A stretch of DNA of 64,000 nucleotides from Muraenolepis orangiensis (GCA_027704905.1 JANIIK010000756.1:1-64000), one strand, 5' to 3'. Shown: positions 21,641-33,799, numbered from the stretch's first letter. Notes: generated by a model from the letters alone, not told the origin. Program-made: numbers and translations.

Positions 21641-24600
21641 CTAGCTGGAAGCTAGGAGCTGGAGACATGGCGAGCTAGCCTGGGAATAGCGAGCTAGACT
21701 GGGAGCGAGAAAATGGAGACACAGGGAGCTAGCCTGGGAGCTAGGAACTGGAGACACAGGGAGCTAGCCTGGAAGCTAGGAGCTGGAGACACAAGGAGCT
21801 AGCCTGGGAACTAGGGACTGGAGACACAAGGAGCTAGCCTGGAAGCTAGTAGCTAGGGACAAGGAGCTAGCCAGGAAGCTAGGATTTGGAGACACAGGGA
21901 GCTAGCCTGGGAGCAAAGAACTGGAGACACAGGGAGCTAGCCTGGGAGCTAAGAACTGGAGACACAGGGAGCTAGCCCTGGAGCTAGGAACTGGAAACAC
22001 AAGGAGCTAGCCTTGGAACGTGGAACTGGAGGCACAGGGAGCTATCATGGAAGCTAGGAGGTGGGGACAAGGAGCTAGCCAGGAAGCTAGGCGCTGGAGA
22101 CACAGGGAGCTAGCCTGGGAGATAGGAAATGGAGACACAGGGAGCAAGACTGGAAGATAAGAGCTGGGGACAAGGAGCTAGCCAGGAAGCTTGGAGCTGG
22201 AGACACAGGGAGCTAGCCTGAGAGGTAGGAACTGGAAACACAGGGAGCTAGCCTGGAAGCTAGAATCCAGAGACACAAGGAGCTAGCCTGGGAGCTATCA
22301 ACTGGAGACACTGGGAGCTAGGAACTGGAGACACAGGGAGCTATCCTGGGAGCTAGGAACTGGAGACACAGGGAGCTAGCCTGGACGCTAGGGACTGGAG
22401 ACACAGGGTAATAGCCTGGGAGCTAGGAACTGGAGACACAGGGAGCTAGCCTTGGAGCTAGGAACTGGAGACATGAGGAGCTAGCCTTGAAGCTAGGAAC
22501 TAGAGACGTGGAGAGCTAGCCTGGGAGCTAGGAACTACAGACATGGGGAGCTAGCCTGGGAGCTAGGAGCTGGAGACACAAGGAGCCAGCCTGGAAACTA
22601 GGAACTGGAGACACAGGGAGCTAGCCTTGGAGGTAGGAACTGGAGACACAGGGAGCTAGCCTGGAAGCTAGGAACTGGAGACACAGGGAGCTAGCCTTGG
22701 AGGTAGGAACTGGAGACACAGGGAGCTAGCCTGGGAGCAAGGAACTGGAGACACAGGGAGTTAGCCTTGGAGGTAGGAATGGAGACGGGAGCTAGCCTGG
22801 GAATAGGAACTGGAGACACAGGGAGCTAGCCTTGAAGCTAGGAGCTGGGGACAAGGAGCTAGCCAGGAATCTAGGAGCTGGAGACACAGGGAGCTAGCCT
22901 GGGAGCTAGGAACTGGAGACACAGGGAGCTAGCCTGGAAGCTAGGAGCTGGAAACATGGAGCTAGCCTGGAAGTTAGGAGCTGGAGACACAGTGAGCTAG
23001 CCTGGGAACTTGGAACCGGAGACACATGGAGCTAGCCTGGAAGCTAGGAGCTGGGGACAAGGAGCTAGCCAGGAAGCTAGGAGCTGGAGACACAGGGAGC
23101 TAGCCTGGGAGCTAGGAACTGGAGACACAGGGAGTTAGTCTTGGAGGTAGGAACTGGAGACGGGGAGCTAGCCTGGGAAACAGTAAACTGGAGACACAGG
23201 GAGCTAGCCTGGAAACTAAGAACTGGGGACACGGAGCTAGCCTGGGAGCTAGGAACTGGAGACATAGGGAGCTAGCCTGGGAGTTAGGGACTGGAGACAC
23301 AGGGAGCTAGCCTGGAAGCTAGGAGCTGGAGACACAGGAGCTAGCCTGGGAACTAGGAACTGGAGACACAGGAGCTAGCCTGGAAGCTAGTAGCTAGGGA
23401 CAAGGAGCTAGCCAGGAGCTAGGATTGGAGACACAGGGAGCTAGCCTGGGAGCTAGGAACTGGAGACACAGGGAGCTAGCCTGGGAGCTAGGAACTGGAG
23501 ACACAGGGAGCTAGCCTGGAGCTAGGAACTGGAGACACAAGGAGCTAGCCTTGGAACGTGGAACTGGAGGCACAGGGAGCTATCATGGAAGCTAGGAGCT
23601 GGAGACACAGGAGCTAGCCTGGAGCTAGGCGCTGGAGACACAGGGAGCTAGCCTGGGAGATAGGAACTGGAGACACAGGGAGCAGACTGGAGATAGAGCT
23701 GGGACAAGGAGCTAGCCGGAAGCTAGGAGCTGGAGACACAGGGAGCTAGCCTGGGAGCTAGGAACTGGAGACACAGGGAGCTAGCCTGGGAGCTAGGAAC
23801 CAGAGACACAGGAGCTAGCCTGGAGCTAACTGGAGACACTGGGAGCTAGGAACTGGAGACACAGGGAGCTAGCCTGGGAGCTAGGAACTGGAGACACAGG
23901 GAGCTAGCCTGGACGCTAGGACTGGAGACACAGGGATAGCCTGGAGCTAGGAACTGGAGACACAGGGAGCTAGCCTGGGAGCTAGGAACTGGAGACACAG
24001 GGAGCTAGCCTGGAGCTAGGAACTGGAGACACAGGGAGCTAGCCTGGGAGCTAGGAACTGGAGACACAGGGAGCTAGCCTGGGAGCTAGGAACTGGAGAC
24101 ACAGGAGCTAGCCTGGAAGCTAGGAACTGGAGACACAGGGAGCTAGCCTGGAAGCTAGGAGCTGGAGACACAGGGAGCTAGCCTGGAAGCTAGGAACTGG
24201 AGACACAGGGAGCTAGACTGGAAGCTAGAAGCTGGGGACACAGGAGCTAGCCTGGAAGCTAGGAGCTGGAGACACAGGGAGCTAGCCTGGAGGTAGGAAC
24301 TGGAGACACAGGGAGCTAGCCTGGGAGCTAGGAACTGAGACACGAGGAGCTAGCCTGGAAGCTAGGAGCTGGAGACACAGGGAGCTAGCCTGGGAGCTAG
24401 GAACTGGAGACACAGGAGCTAGCCTGGAGCTAGGACTGGAACAGGAGCTAGCTGGGTAGACTGGAGACACAGGGAGCTAGCCTGGAAGCTAGGAGCTGGA
24501 AACATGGAGCTAGCCTGGAAGCTAGGAGCTGGAGACACAGGGAGCTAGCCTGGGAACTTGGAACCGGAGACACAGGGAGCTAGCCTGGAAGCTAGGAGCT

Positions 24601-27545
24601 GGGGACAAGGAGCTAGCCAGGAGCTAGGAGCTGGAGACACAGGGAGCTAGCCTGGGAGCTAGGAACTGGAGACACAGGGAGTTAGTCTTGGAGGTAGGAA
24701 TTGGAGACGGAGAGCTAGCCTGGGAAATAGGAAACTGGAGACACAGGGAGCTAGCCTTGAAGCTAGGAGCTGGGGACAAGGAGCTAGCCAGGAATCTAGG
24801 AGCTGGAGACACAGGGAGCTAGCCTGGGAGCTAGGAACTGGAGACACAGGGAGCTAGCCTGGAAGCTAGGAGCTGGAAACATGGAGCTAGCCTGGAAGCT
24901 AGGAGCTGGAGACACAGTGAGCTAGCCTGGGAACTTGGAACCAGAGACACAGGGAGCTAGCCTGGAAGCTAGGAGCTGGGGACAAGGAGCTAGCCAGGAA
25001 GCTAGGAGCTGGAGACACAGGGAGCTAGCCTGGGAGCTAGGAACTGGAGACACAGGGAGTTAGTCTTGGAGGTAGGAACTGGAGACGGGGAGCTAGCCTG
25101 GGAAACAGTAAACTGGAGACACAGGGAGCTAGCCTGGAAACTAAGAACTGGGGACACGGAGCTAGCCTGGGAGCTAGGAACTGGAGACATAGGGAGCTAG
25201 CCTGGGAGTTAGGGACTGGAGACACGGGGAGCTAGCCTTGGCAGCTAGGAACCGGAGACACAGGGAGCTAGCCTGGGAGCTAGCTCTGGAAGCTAGGAGC
25301 TGGAGACACAGGGAGCTAGCCTGGGAGCTAGGAACAGGAGACACGAGGAGCTAGCTCTGGAAGCTAGGAGCTGGAGACACAGTGAGCTAGCCTGGGAGCT
25401 AGGAACTGGAGACACAGGGAGCTAGCCTGGAGGTAGGAACTGGAGACACAGGGAGCTAGCCTGGAGCTAGGAACTGGAGACACAGGGAGCTAGCCTGGAG
25501 CTAAGACTGGAGAACATGGAGCTAGCCTGGGAGCTAGGAACTGGAGACACAGGAGCTAGCCTTGGAACGTGGAACTGGAGACACAGGGAGCTAGCCTTGA
25601 AGCTAGGAGCTGGGGACAAGGAGCTAGCCAGGAAGCTAGGAGCTGGAGACACAGGGAGCTAGCCTGGGAGCTAGGAACTGGAGACACAGGGAGCTAGCCT
25701 TGGAAGTAGGAGCTGGAGACATAGGAGCTAGCCAGGAAGCTAGGAGCTGGAGACATAGGGAGCTAGCCTGGGAGCTAGGAACTGGAGACACAGGGAGCTA
25801 GCCTGGGAGCTAGGAACCGGAGACACGAGGAGCTAGCTCTGGAAGCTAGGAGCTGGAGACACAGGGAGCTAGCCTGGGAGCTAGGAACTGGAGACACAGG
25901 GAGCTAGCCTGGGAGCTAGGAACTGGAGACACAGGAGCTAGCTGGAAGCTAGGAACTGGAAACATGGAGCTAGCCTGGAAGCTAGGAGCTGGAGACACAG
26001 GGAGCTAGCCTGGGAACTTGGAACCGGAGACACAGGGAGCTAGCCTGGAAGCTAGGAGCTGGGACAAGGAGCTAGCCAGGAAGCTAGGAGCTGGAGACAC
26101 AGGGAGCTAGCCTGGGAGCTAGGAACTGGAGACACAGGGAGTTAGTCTTGGAGGTAGGAATTGGAGACGGAGAGCTAGCCTGGGAAATAGGAAACTGGAG
26201 ACACAGGGAGCTAGCCTTGAAGCTAGGAGCTGGGGACAAGGAGCTAGCCAGGAATCTAGGAGCTGGAGACACAGGGAGCTAGCCTGGGAGCTAGGAACTG
26301 GAGACACAGGGAGCTAGCCTGGAAGCTAGGAGCTGGAAACATGGAGCTAGCCTGGAAGCTAGGAGCTGGAGACACAGTGAGCTAGCCTGGGAACTTGGAA
26401 CCGGAGACACAGTGAGCTAGCCTGGAAGCTAGGAGCTGGGGACAAGGAGCTAGCCAGGAAGCTAGGAGCTGGAGACACAGGGAGCTAGCCTGGGAGCTAG
26501 GAACTGGAGACACAGGGAGCTAGCCTTGGAGGTAGGAACTGGAGACGGGGAGCTAGCCTGGGAAACAGTAAACTGGAGACACAGGGAGCTAGCCTGGAAA
26601 CTAAGAACTGGGGACACGGAGCTAGCCTGGGAGCTAGGAACTGGAGACATAGGGAGCTAGCCTGGGAGTTAGGGACTGGAGACACGGGGAGCTAGCCTTG
26701 GCAGCTAGGAACCGGAGACACAGGGAGCTAGCCTGGGAGCTAGCTCTGGAAGCTAGGAGCTGGAGACACAGGGAGCTAGCCTGGGAGCTAGGAACAGGAG
26801 ACACGAGGAGCTAGCTCTGGAAGCTAGGAGCTGGAGACACAGTGAGCTAGCCTGGGAGCTAGGAACTGGAGACACAAGGAGCAAGCCTGGGAGCTAGGAA
26901 TTTGGAGACACAGGGAGCTAGCCTGGAAGCTAGGAGCTGGAAACATGTAGCTAGCCTGGAAGCTTGGAGCTGGAGACACTGGGAGCTAGCCTGGGAATTT
27001 GGAACTGGAGACACAGGGAGCTAGCCTTGAAGCTAGGAGCTGGGGACAAGGAGCTAGCCAGGAAGCTAGGAGCTGGAGACACAGGGAGCTAGCCTGGGAG
27101 CTAGGAACTGGAGACACAGGGAGCTAGCCTTGGAGGTAGGAACTGGAGACATAGGGAGCTAGCCTGGGAGTTAGGGACTGGAGACACAGGGAGCTAGCCT
27201 GGGAGCTAGGAACCGGAGACACGGGGAGCTAGCCTGGGAGCTAGGAACCGGAGACACGAGGAGCTAGCTCTGGAAGCTAGGAGCTGGAGACACAGGGAGC
27301 TAGCCTGAGAGCTAGGAACAGGAGACACAGGGAGCTAGCCTGGGAGCTAGGAACTGGAGACACTGGAAGCTAGGAACTGGAGACACTGGGAGCTAGGAAC
27401 AGGAGACACAGGGAGCTAGCCTGGGAGCTAGGAACTGGAGACACTGGGAGCTAGCCTGGGAGCTAGGAACTTGAGACACTGGGAGCTAGGAACTGGAGAC
27501 ACAGGGAGCTAGCATGGGAGCTAGGAACTGGAGACACAGGGAGCT
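21641..27545. repeat. 35-bp minisatellite array 2 (~5.9 kb, about 165 copies)
   Basis: Same 35-bp unit as array 1. Two large higher-order duplications are visible. The variant block at 24624-25225 recurs at 26084-26685 (period 1460 bp), and a block at 23077-23300 recurs at 25002-25225 (1925 bp). The stretch 23300-24480 has many 1-3 base losses per unit. Minus-strand ORFs of about 62 aa are repeat products. The array ends at GGGAGCT and abuts a copia LTR end. Confidence 0.95.
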
Positions 27546-27606
27546 CACCGAGTGAAAGCTTTACTTGTTATCCACAATTACGCGGAAGATTGCGCATCCA
27601 AGCTTT
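27546..27606 (+). mobile_element. 3' end fragment of a copia LTR
   Basis: CACCGAGTGAAAGCTTTACT through GCGCATCCAAGCTTTACA matches the 3' end of the LTR at 40989-41255. It is followed by the same host sequence (CCACTACTACTAAAAAAAAC). The rest of the element has been lost and replaced by the minisatellite array, so B and C inherited one insertion. Confidence 0.8.
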
Positions 27607-27892
27607 ACACCACTACTACTAAAAAAAACGATCTTTTAAAAACGTATTAAAGTGTTTAGACAACAGTTTAAAGTGGTTCTAATGCCCTATATGTGTATAT
27701 ATCCCCATCTATGTTCTACAACTACCACTACTACTAAAAAAACGATCTTTTAAAAACGTATTAAAGTGTTTAGAAAACAGTTTAAAGTGGTTGTAATGTT
27801 CCTATATGTGTATATATCTCTATCTATATGAGTGATGGAGTAGCGTAGGGCTTGATATAAACATATAATACACATCTACGTTTGCTCGGAAG
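27607..27892 (+). repeat. ~110-bp leader repeat upstream of gene B
   Basis: Two tandem units carrying AAACGATCTTTTAAAAACGT and CCTATATGTGTATATATC, homologous to those upstream of gene C (41256-41600) and around gene A (16575-16790, 17200-17410). Confidence 0.8.
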
Positions 27893-27952
27893 TGACGTCA
27901 TCGCGTGGCCCCGCCCCCCATGACGTCACAAAGCTTAGCGGAGCATAAAAGG
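27893..27952 (+). promoter_or_regulatory. Gene B core promoter: two CREs, GC box, TATA-like box
   Basis: TGACGTCA at 27893-27900 and 27921-27928 flank a GC box (CCCCGCCCCCC, 27909-27919). CATAAAAGG follows at 27944-27952. The arrangement equals that of genes A and C. Two close CREs suggest CREB/ATF control; this is inferred. Confidence 0.75.
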
Positions 27953-27977
27953 CAAGACGCGACGCAAAGATAACAGT

Positions 27978-28058
27978 TCCTCTTTGAGACGCGACGAGGA
28001 GAGAACAGTTGAAAGGACACCAGCCTTTGTCCAACTAAGCGGTGGACAGCGTTCTAAG
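27978..28058 (+). other. Gene B non-coding first exon (predicted)
   Basis: Approximate start 25-30 bp after the TATA-like box. It ends at the donor GTTCTAAG|GTGAGTAG (28059 is the first intron base). The following intron (28059-28460) ends in a long pyrimidine tract and TGTCTTCTAG. Confidence 0.65.
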
Positions 28059-28462
28059 GTGAGTAGTGAGTGTTGACCAAGGGCTTCAAAGAGTTAGTTC
28101 TGCACCAGGGAGCCTGTTCCAACGGACACACTGTGATGGTGGACCATTGTTAAGTTCATGTAGTATTAGATGTGTATTATATGTTTATATCAAGCCCTAC
28201 GCTACTCCATCACTCATATAGATAGAGATATATACACATATAGGAACATTAGAACCTGTTTAAACTGTTGTCTCAGTTTAAACACTTTAATTCGTTTTTT
28301 TAAATATTGTTTTTTAACTTGACTCTCCCTCGCTCTCGCGCTCGCTCTCGCGCTCGCGCTCGCTCTCTTCGCTCTCTTCTCTCTGTCTCTCTGTCTCTTC
28401 CTCTCTTCCTCTCTTCCTCTCTCTCTCTCTCTCTTCTCTTTTTTCAACCATGTCTTCTAGGA

Positions 28463-29670
28463 ATGGCCTCAGCTGTAAGGTGCCTGGAGAGGAAGAAGCT
28501 GTCTTTCCTGATACTAGCTGTCTTTTTTGCAATTGTTGTTGTGGGGGTGATTGTTTGGCGGTACATGGCCATGGAGAAGCTGCCTGTCCTGAGGTCGACT
28601 CTAAAGAAGTGTAAGTGTCTGTTTAGTTTGAGTCATCACAACAACACACTAACTCTTCAGATTGAAAGTCCATCCACACAGCAGGAGGTGACGTCCTACT
28701 GGGAATGAACATGATGGTGGACATCATGTATCTTATCAATATATTAATTTATTGATAACATACATGATGGTGGACATCATGTATCTTATCAATATATTAA
28801 TATATTGATAACATGCATGATGGTTTAACTATCATATATGTTATCAATATATTAATATATTGATAACAGACATGATGGTGGACATCATGTATCTTATCAA
28901 TATATTAATATAACCCTTTATTTAATAAAAATTAAATTTAAAATAATTTAATAATATATATTTATATTTAATAATATATATATTAATATATAATCTAGAT
29001 ATAATAATATAGAATACTACATCTATTCATGATACTTGTATGTGTATTTTATATGTAGTATTTCTGTGTAGACTCATCATGTCTTTGGTTCTCTCTCCCA
29101 TCAGATGAGTGTGAACTCACACTGGACCCAAACACAGCCCACAGAGGACTCTCTCTGTCTGAGGACAACAGGAAGGTGACGAAGGTTAGAGAGAAGGAGT
29201 CGTATCCTGATCACCCGGAGAGATTTGACTACTATCACCAGGTGTTGTGTAGAGAGGGTCTGACTGACCGCTGTTACTGGGAGGTGGAGATGGAGAGGAA
29301 AGGAGGAGGTGTTGTTATAGGAGTGACATACAGAGGAATCACTAGGAGAGGAGGTGGTGACAGCTTGCTTGGATACAACAACAAGTCCTGGAGTCTTCAT
29401 TGTTATGATGATCGTTATTATGTCTATTACAACGGTAGTAGAACAGTCATAGATCTCCTCCCCTCTAACAGAGTAGGAGTGTATGTGGACCGACCTGCTG
29501 GCTCTCTGTCCTTCTACAGAGTGTCCCCAGATGGAGGAGGGTCCTCAGACACACTGACACTCATCCACACCTTCCAGTCCACATTCACCCAGGAGGACCT
29601 CCTCCCTGGGTTTGGGTTCTGGTTTGGGTTTGGGGGTGATGGTTCCTCAGTGTCTCTGTGTCGCTTGTAG
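28463..29670 (+). CDS. Gene B: putative single-pass membrane PRY-SPRY protein, 237 aa
   Basis: Coding exons 28463-28610 (148 nt) and 29105-29670 (566 nt), with donor GTAAGT, acceptor CTCTCTCCCATCAG and a phase-1 split Tyr codon. Start: ATG three bases after the acceptor, the same site as gene A. Residues 1-12 (MASAVRCLERKK) are basic. Residues 13-32 are an uninterrupted hydrophobic segment (Leu, Val, Ile, Phe, Ala) ending in W, then RYMAMEK. From LPVLRSTLKK on it equals genes A and D, followed by PRY (LDPNTAHRGLSLSEDNRKV) and SPRY (HPERFD, CYWEVEMER, YVDRPAGSLSFY), complete to the stop. RING, B-boxes and coiled coil are absent. A signal-anchor is likely; topology is ambiguous because both flanks are basic. 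Butyrophilins also pair a membrane helix with B30.2 but have Ig domains, absent here. Function unknown; a tethered binder or decoy is speculation. Confidence 0.82.
28611..29104 (+). other. Gene B phase-1 intron with repeated palindromes
   Basis: A 494-bp intron. 28700-28915 contains four back-to-back palindromic units built from ATCAATATATTAATATATTGAT with CATGATGGTGGACATCATG links. The remainder is AT-rich, then a pyrimidine tract and CAG. Confidence 0.8.
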
Positions 29671-30184
29671 CAACACACATTGAGACACACAAACAAACAA
29701 ACAAACAAACAAACAAACAAACGCACACATATACAGTATTCAGACACACACACACTCAAACATATAGAAGTACACACACACATATATACAGTATAAAAAC
29801 ACACACACACAAAGTATAAAGAAGTACACACTCACACACATAAAAAAAAGGGTTTTGGATAAAAGCCCTATATAAAAGCATCCATTACCACACACACACA
29901 TATATATATAAATAAATACACACACATATATAGAAATACACACACACACACATATATATATAAATAAATACACACACATATATATATAAATACACACACA
30001 CACACATATATATAGAAATACACACATTTGTTTTGTTGTTCATAATATATTATTGTGTGTATCTTAACATTCTAAAAAGGGCTCTGATATGAGTTTGTAA
30101 CACGGATCCTGGTTGGTATTCTGTTCATCAATACAAGGCCATCTATGGGGGAGAAAGCTGCTGAGAATGTGATCATTATGATTA
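29671..30184 (+). repeat. Gene B 3' flank: (AAAC)n and imperfect (CA)n
   Basis: (CAAA)n at about 29690-29720, then ACACACAC blocks interrupted by ATATATA to about 30030. No gene. It aligns in order with the mirror-image flank of gene D (61161-61636). Confidence 0.8.
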
Positions 30185-31622
30185 TACCTGCTCCTCAATG
30201 ACCCTTAACCCCTACCTGCTCCTCAATGACCCTTAACCCCTACCTGCTCCTTAATGACCTCTGACCCCTACCTGCTCCTAATGACCTCTAACCCCTACCT
30301 GCTCCTTAATGACCCCTAACCCCTACCTGCTCCTTAATGACCCTAACCCCTACCTGCTCCTTAATGACCTCTAACCCCTACCTGCTCCTTAATGACCCCT
30401 AACCCCTACCTGCTCCTTAATGACCTCTGACCCTACCTGCTCCTTCATTCAACATTCAAGATTTTTTTTTGCCATATGCAACAAGTAGAATGTAATGCTT
30501 ACTCCCCATTCCCTCCTGCAGTTTGAATTTATACTACAATTTAACACAATATACTATACTATGTACTATACTTACACTGTACTGTAACAAAACTGTACAC
30601 AATAAAAATGACAATAAAAATTACTATAAAGTTACTGATGGAGTGTGTGTTGAATTGTGCAAAAAAGCATTTAAAAAGCATTTTAAAGTGCCAGTAGTGC
30701 AGCAGCATCATGAATTCAGTGCAGAACAGTGCAGTAACTGTAATGAGTCCAGCAAAGTATGACAGTGTAATGTTAATGACAATGTTATGATAGTGGCAGC
30801 ACTCCTAGCAGTTCAGTAGGTCACTGCCTGTGGATCAAACTATCCTTGAACCTGGTAGTCGTTGTACGGATGCTGCGGAACCGACGACCGGACGGTAGGG
30901 GGGAGAAGAGATGGAGCCCAGGGTGGTTGGGAACCTCGCAGGCATAACAGGTATAACAGGCAACTGTAAACACATTCAACCGCCCTCTTTAAGATGAATC
31001 CAGTGACAAACTGAATATGCTCTGTGGGGTTAAGTTAACGTTACATTTGGTTATGGATGAGAGAAGTGGGAAAAGCTGTGACTCCTGTAAACGCTTAACG
31101 TTAGTAGTGTCCAACTCAACAGCGTACTGACCAGCAGTAGTGTCCTTTATCCTGACTCTGGTGAAGACTAATCTAAAGTCAATGATTAGAACGACTTATT
31201 GTTAGAAAAGTAAAAACTAAATAACGGTACAACTGCATCTGATCGTACGTCTGTTACATTTTAAATTGTTGGTATTTTTCAGTAATACGATATTGACAAG
31301 AAGACAGCTAGAGGTGGTAAACGCCTAATAAGATGGCTCCAGATGGATCAATAGACAGAACACAATGAACTTAACTTGATACGAACGTGAGGCTTTTGGA
31401 AAAATCCGGGTGATAATCCAGCATTGAGTAACACAACAGACATGGCTTGAATACAGCTTGGTCAATGAGGAGCGATTGACAACAGGTGAGTTCAGTGTGA
31501 AACGGCTGACAGGGAAAACACGGAGTGGCATCGTCGGAACGGAGTCCGGTGACATCGCGGATCCAGGAAGCCGGCGGAGATCCAGGACTAGGAGAGGAAA
31601 GAGCTGGGTTGGACCGTGACAA
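30185..31622 (-). repeat. Amplicon flank of gene B: DR1 minisatellite, LINE 3' end, 68-codon block, LTR-like block
   Basis: Reading on minus from 31622: LTR-like block (31622-31325, short form), 68-codon block (about 31205-31000), LINE 3' fragment (about 30940-30450), then the DR1-type minisatellite (30450-30185; plus strand reads TTAATGACCTCTGACCCCTA). The order is as in the other copies, but it stops at the LTR-like block: the 30-bp and 94-bp repeats are missing. Confidence 0.78.
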
Positions 31623-32440
31623 GAACTTCCTCAAACATGACTAGAAATGAGCCATCTGCATTTTGATTGGGCCAGGGCCCTTGCGCCCTGTATTAACAAG
31701 CTGCCACTGATATAAACACATCAATCTGATTCAATGTAGGTTTAAAGCCAAGTCAATTCACACATACAAGGAATTTGCATCCATTTAAAGTCAGGACTAC
31801 TTGAGTATTATTAAGAAAATAACACTACTTTTGAGACTCTTTTATACCATATATATATATATATAAATACATAAAATAAATACATTTATTCTCCAATAAT
31901 GTTTTTGAAAAGTATACTATGTTTACAGGAGTTATTGAACGTATATTTACAGAATACAATTCATATGATTGGGTTGAGTACACGGTGGTGTTTGCATCAT
32001 GTTGAACGTTTTTTAAACCCATTTCTATTGAAGTCTACTTCAACCCACACATGATACTATTGAAGGCATCAGAAGGTGGTAGAATCCACATGGAACGTGT
32101 CATGTTCTAGCCAATCTAAAGCAGCCCAATGGGTTGTTTTGATGGGCAGAGGTCCACCCAAGAAGAGCTTTGAAAAGTCCTTGGAGCCCAAAGGAAGTGA
32201 AGGCTTCTGAATGCAGGAGCATCTCAATGAAGTCCTGTTGGATTGGACTTCTCTTTCTGCACTAAATGGGACTTGATTTACAACTTTTTATTCGATTGAA
32301 TTCTATATGTGAATATATATATATATATATATATGCATTTGTATGTGTAGGTTCATGTGAATATATGTACATATTTGTATCAATACATACATACATAAAA
32401 GTAAAAGGGTTAGTAAAAAAGCGATATAAAGACCTATATT
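31623..32440. other. Unassigned interval
   Basis: Unique, AT-rich, with no supported gene. A short minus ORF at 31825-32022 lies in low-complexity sequence. It runs into the AT-rich satellite. Confidence 0.4.
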
Positions 32441-32585
32441 TTTATAGATATAGAGATAAATAGATACGGTGTGTCTATATATAGATATATAGAGATATAT
32501 ATAGAGATAAATAGATACAGTGTGTATATATATAGATATATATAGAGATATATATAGAGATAAATAGATACAGTGTATATATACA

Positions 32586-32622
<37 letters not shown>

Positions 32623-32716
32623 TATATAGAGATAAATAGATACAGTGTGTATATATATCTATATATATAGATATCAGTGGCGAAGCGTGTCTATCACAAC
32701 TGGGCCTTCTGTAGAC

Positions 32717-33069
32717 CAGGGGTTCCACAACTTTTCAGCCCGCGACCCCCAACATAACAGACCCCCCCCCCCACTATCACCGGAGGGACTGAAACATTAA
32801 AAACAACGTGTGCACAGAGCTTCACCATCGAGAACATCGTGAAGTCCAAGGGGGGGGGGGGTAATCGTGAATCGTGATATTGAAAATTGTGTGGCTTTTT
32901 TTTCAGCTGCAAATGATACTGTCGTGAATCTGTCGGAATCAAAATTCCTTTATTCGTCACCCGTACATATATAAAAATATCTATGCACACGTTATTATTA
33001 ACAAAAAAACCTCATGGTCACATCCCCCCCCCCCTCGGGGTCCCGCGACCCCCACTTTGGGAACCCCTG
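32717..33069. mobile_element. hAT-type MITE nested in the hAT element
   Basis: CAGGGGTTCCACAACTTTTC at the left end, inverted CAGGGGTTCCCAAAGTGGG at the right. The flanking 8-mer is CTGTAGAC on both sides (32709-32716, 33070-33077), as for the copy at 18491. Confidence 0.8.
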
Positions 33070-33330
33070 CTGTAGACCACACCCCCCCCCCCCATCACCA
33101 CCACCATTCGAAAATTCAGTTGTTCTAGTCAGACGGACGTCACGGAGGAGTCACTTTATGCCTTATCTCATTTAGGAAGATCAGATTGTCGCAGCCAATT
33201 CCCAAGTGTACCATAGTTGTAAAGCAGAGTCCATGTAGTGACGTAACAGACCACCACAGACCACCACACACAGGCTATCGGTTAAAGGACGGTTACACAC
33301 AGGCTATCTGTTAAAGGGACGGTCTAACAC

Positions 33331-33549
33331 GCTTCACGTGAAAAGGCTGAACGTAACTTTGGAACTTTAAGTTCCAAAATAGCGATCAATAATCACCAAA
33401 TGTCTCTGGCATATGTCTTGTCATTAGCACTTTCACCTGTCAAAATGAAAGTGAAAAGGTGAAAGTGCTAATGACAAAACATATGCAAATTAGGTGATTA
33501 TTGATCGTGGTTTTGTAACTCTTAGTTACGTTCTTTTCACGTTAAGCGA
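33331..33549. repeat. Fold-back inverted repeat
   Basis: The left arm (CGCTTCACGTGAAAAGG, GCGATCAATAATCACC, ATTAGCACTTTCACCT) is mirrored by the right arm (AGGTGAAAGTGCTAAT, GGTGATTATTGATCG, TTTTCACGTTAAGCG) around about 33440. It could form a hairpin of about 100 bp per arm; possibly another nested MITE. Confidence 0.75.
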
Positions 33550-33799
33550 TGCAAAGAAAGATCAAGTCAAAACTCTCAATTCAAATGCACAACAATGCTT
33601 AACAAACCCAAGACAGCCATTAACTAATCAGTCAACAAGTGTGTGGAAACAAAATGCAACAACCAGCTCAACGAGACGCAACACAGAGACAAAACCAGCA
33701 AAGACAAATGAGTCTCACTCACCAATGATGTTCACTTAAAGACCAAATCCATTCTCCTGTCCTTCTGGATGAATGGTTCGACCACCATCAGGTCATAAA

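Noticed and set aside
23077..26685. Recurring ~62-aa minus-strand ORFs (SQASSLCLQFLAPRLAP type)
   Set aside because: They are translations of the 35-bp minisatellite in shifting frames, with no start context or domain.
28307..28462. Upstream extension of gene B's first coding exon (additional 52 codons)
   Set aside because: It lies before the acceptor TGTCTTCTAG and is pyrimidine-tract sequence; genes A and C begin at the same ATG after the acceptor.
28214..28532. Lys/Arg/Glu-rich minus ORFs upstream of gene B's coding exon
   Set aside because: They come from a (CT)n-rich polypyrimidine tract in the 5'-UTR intron.
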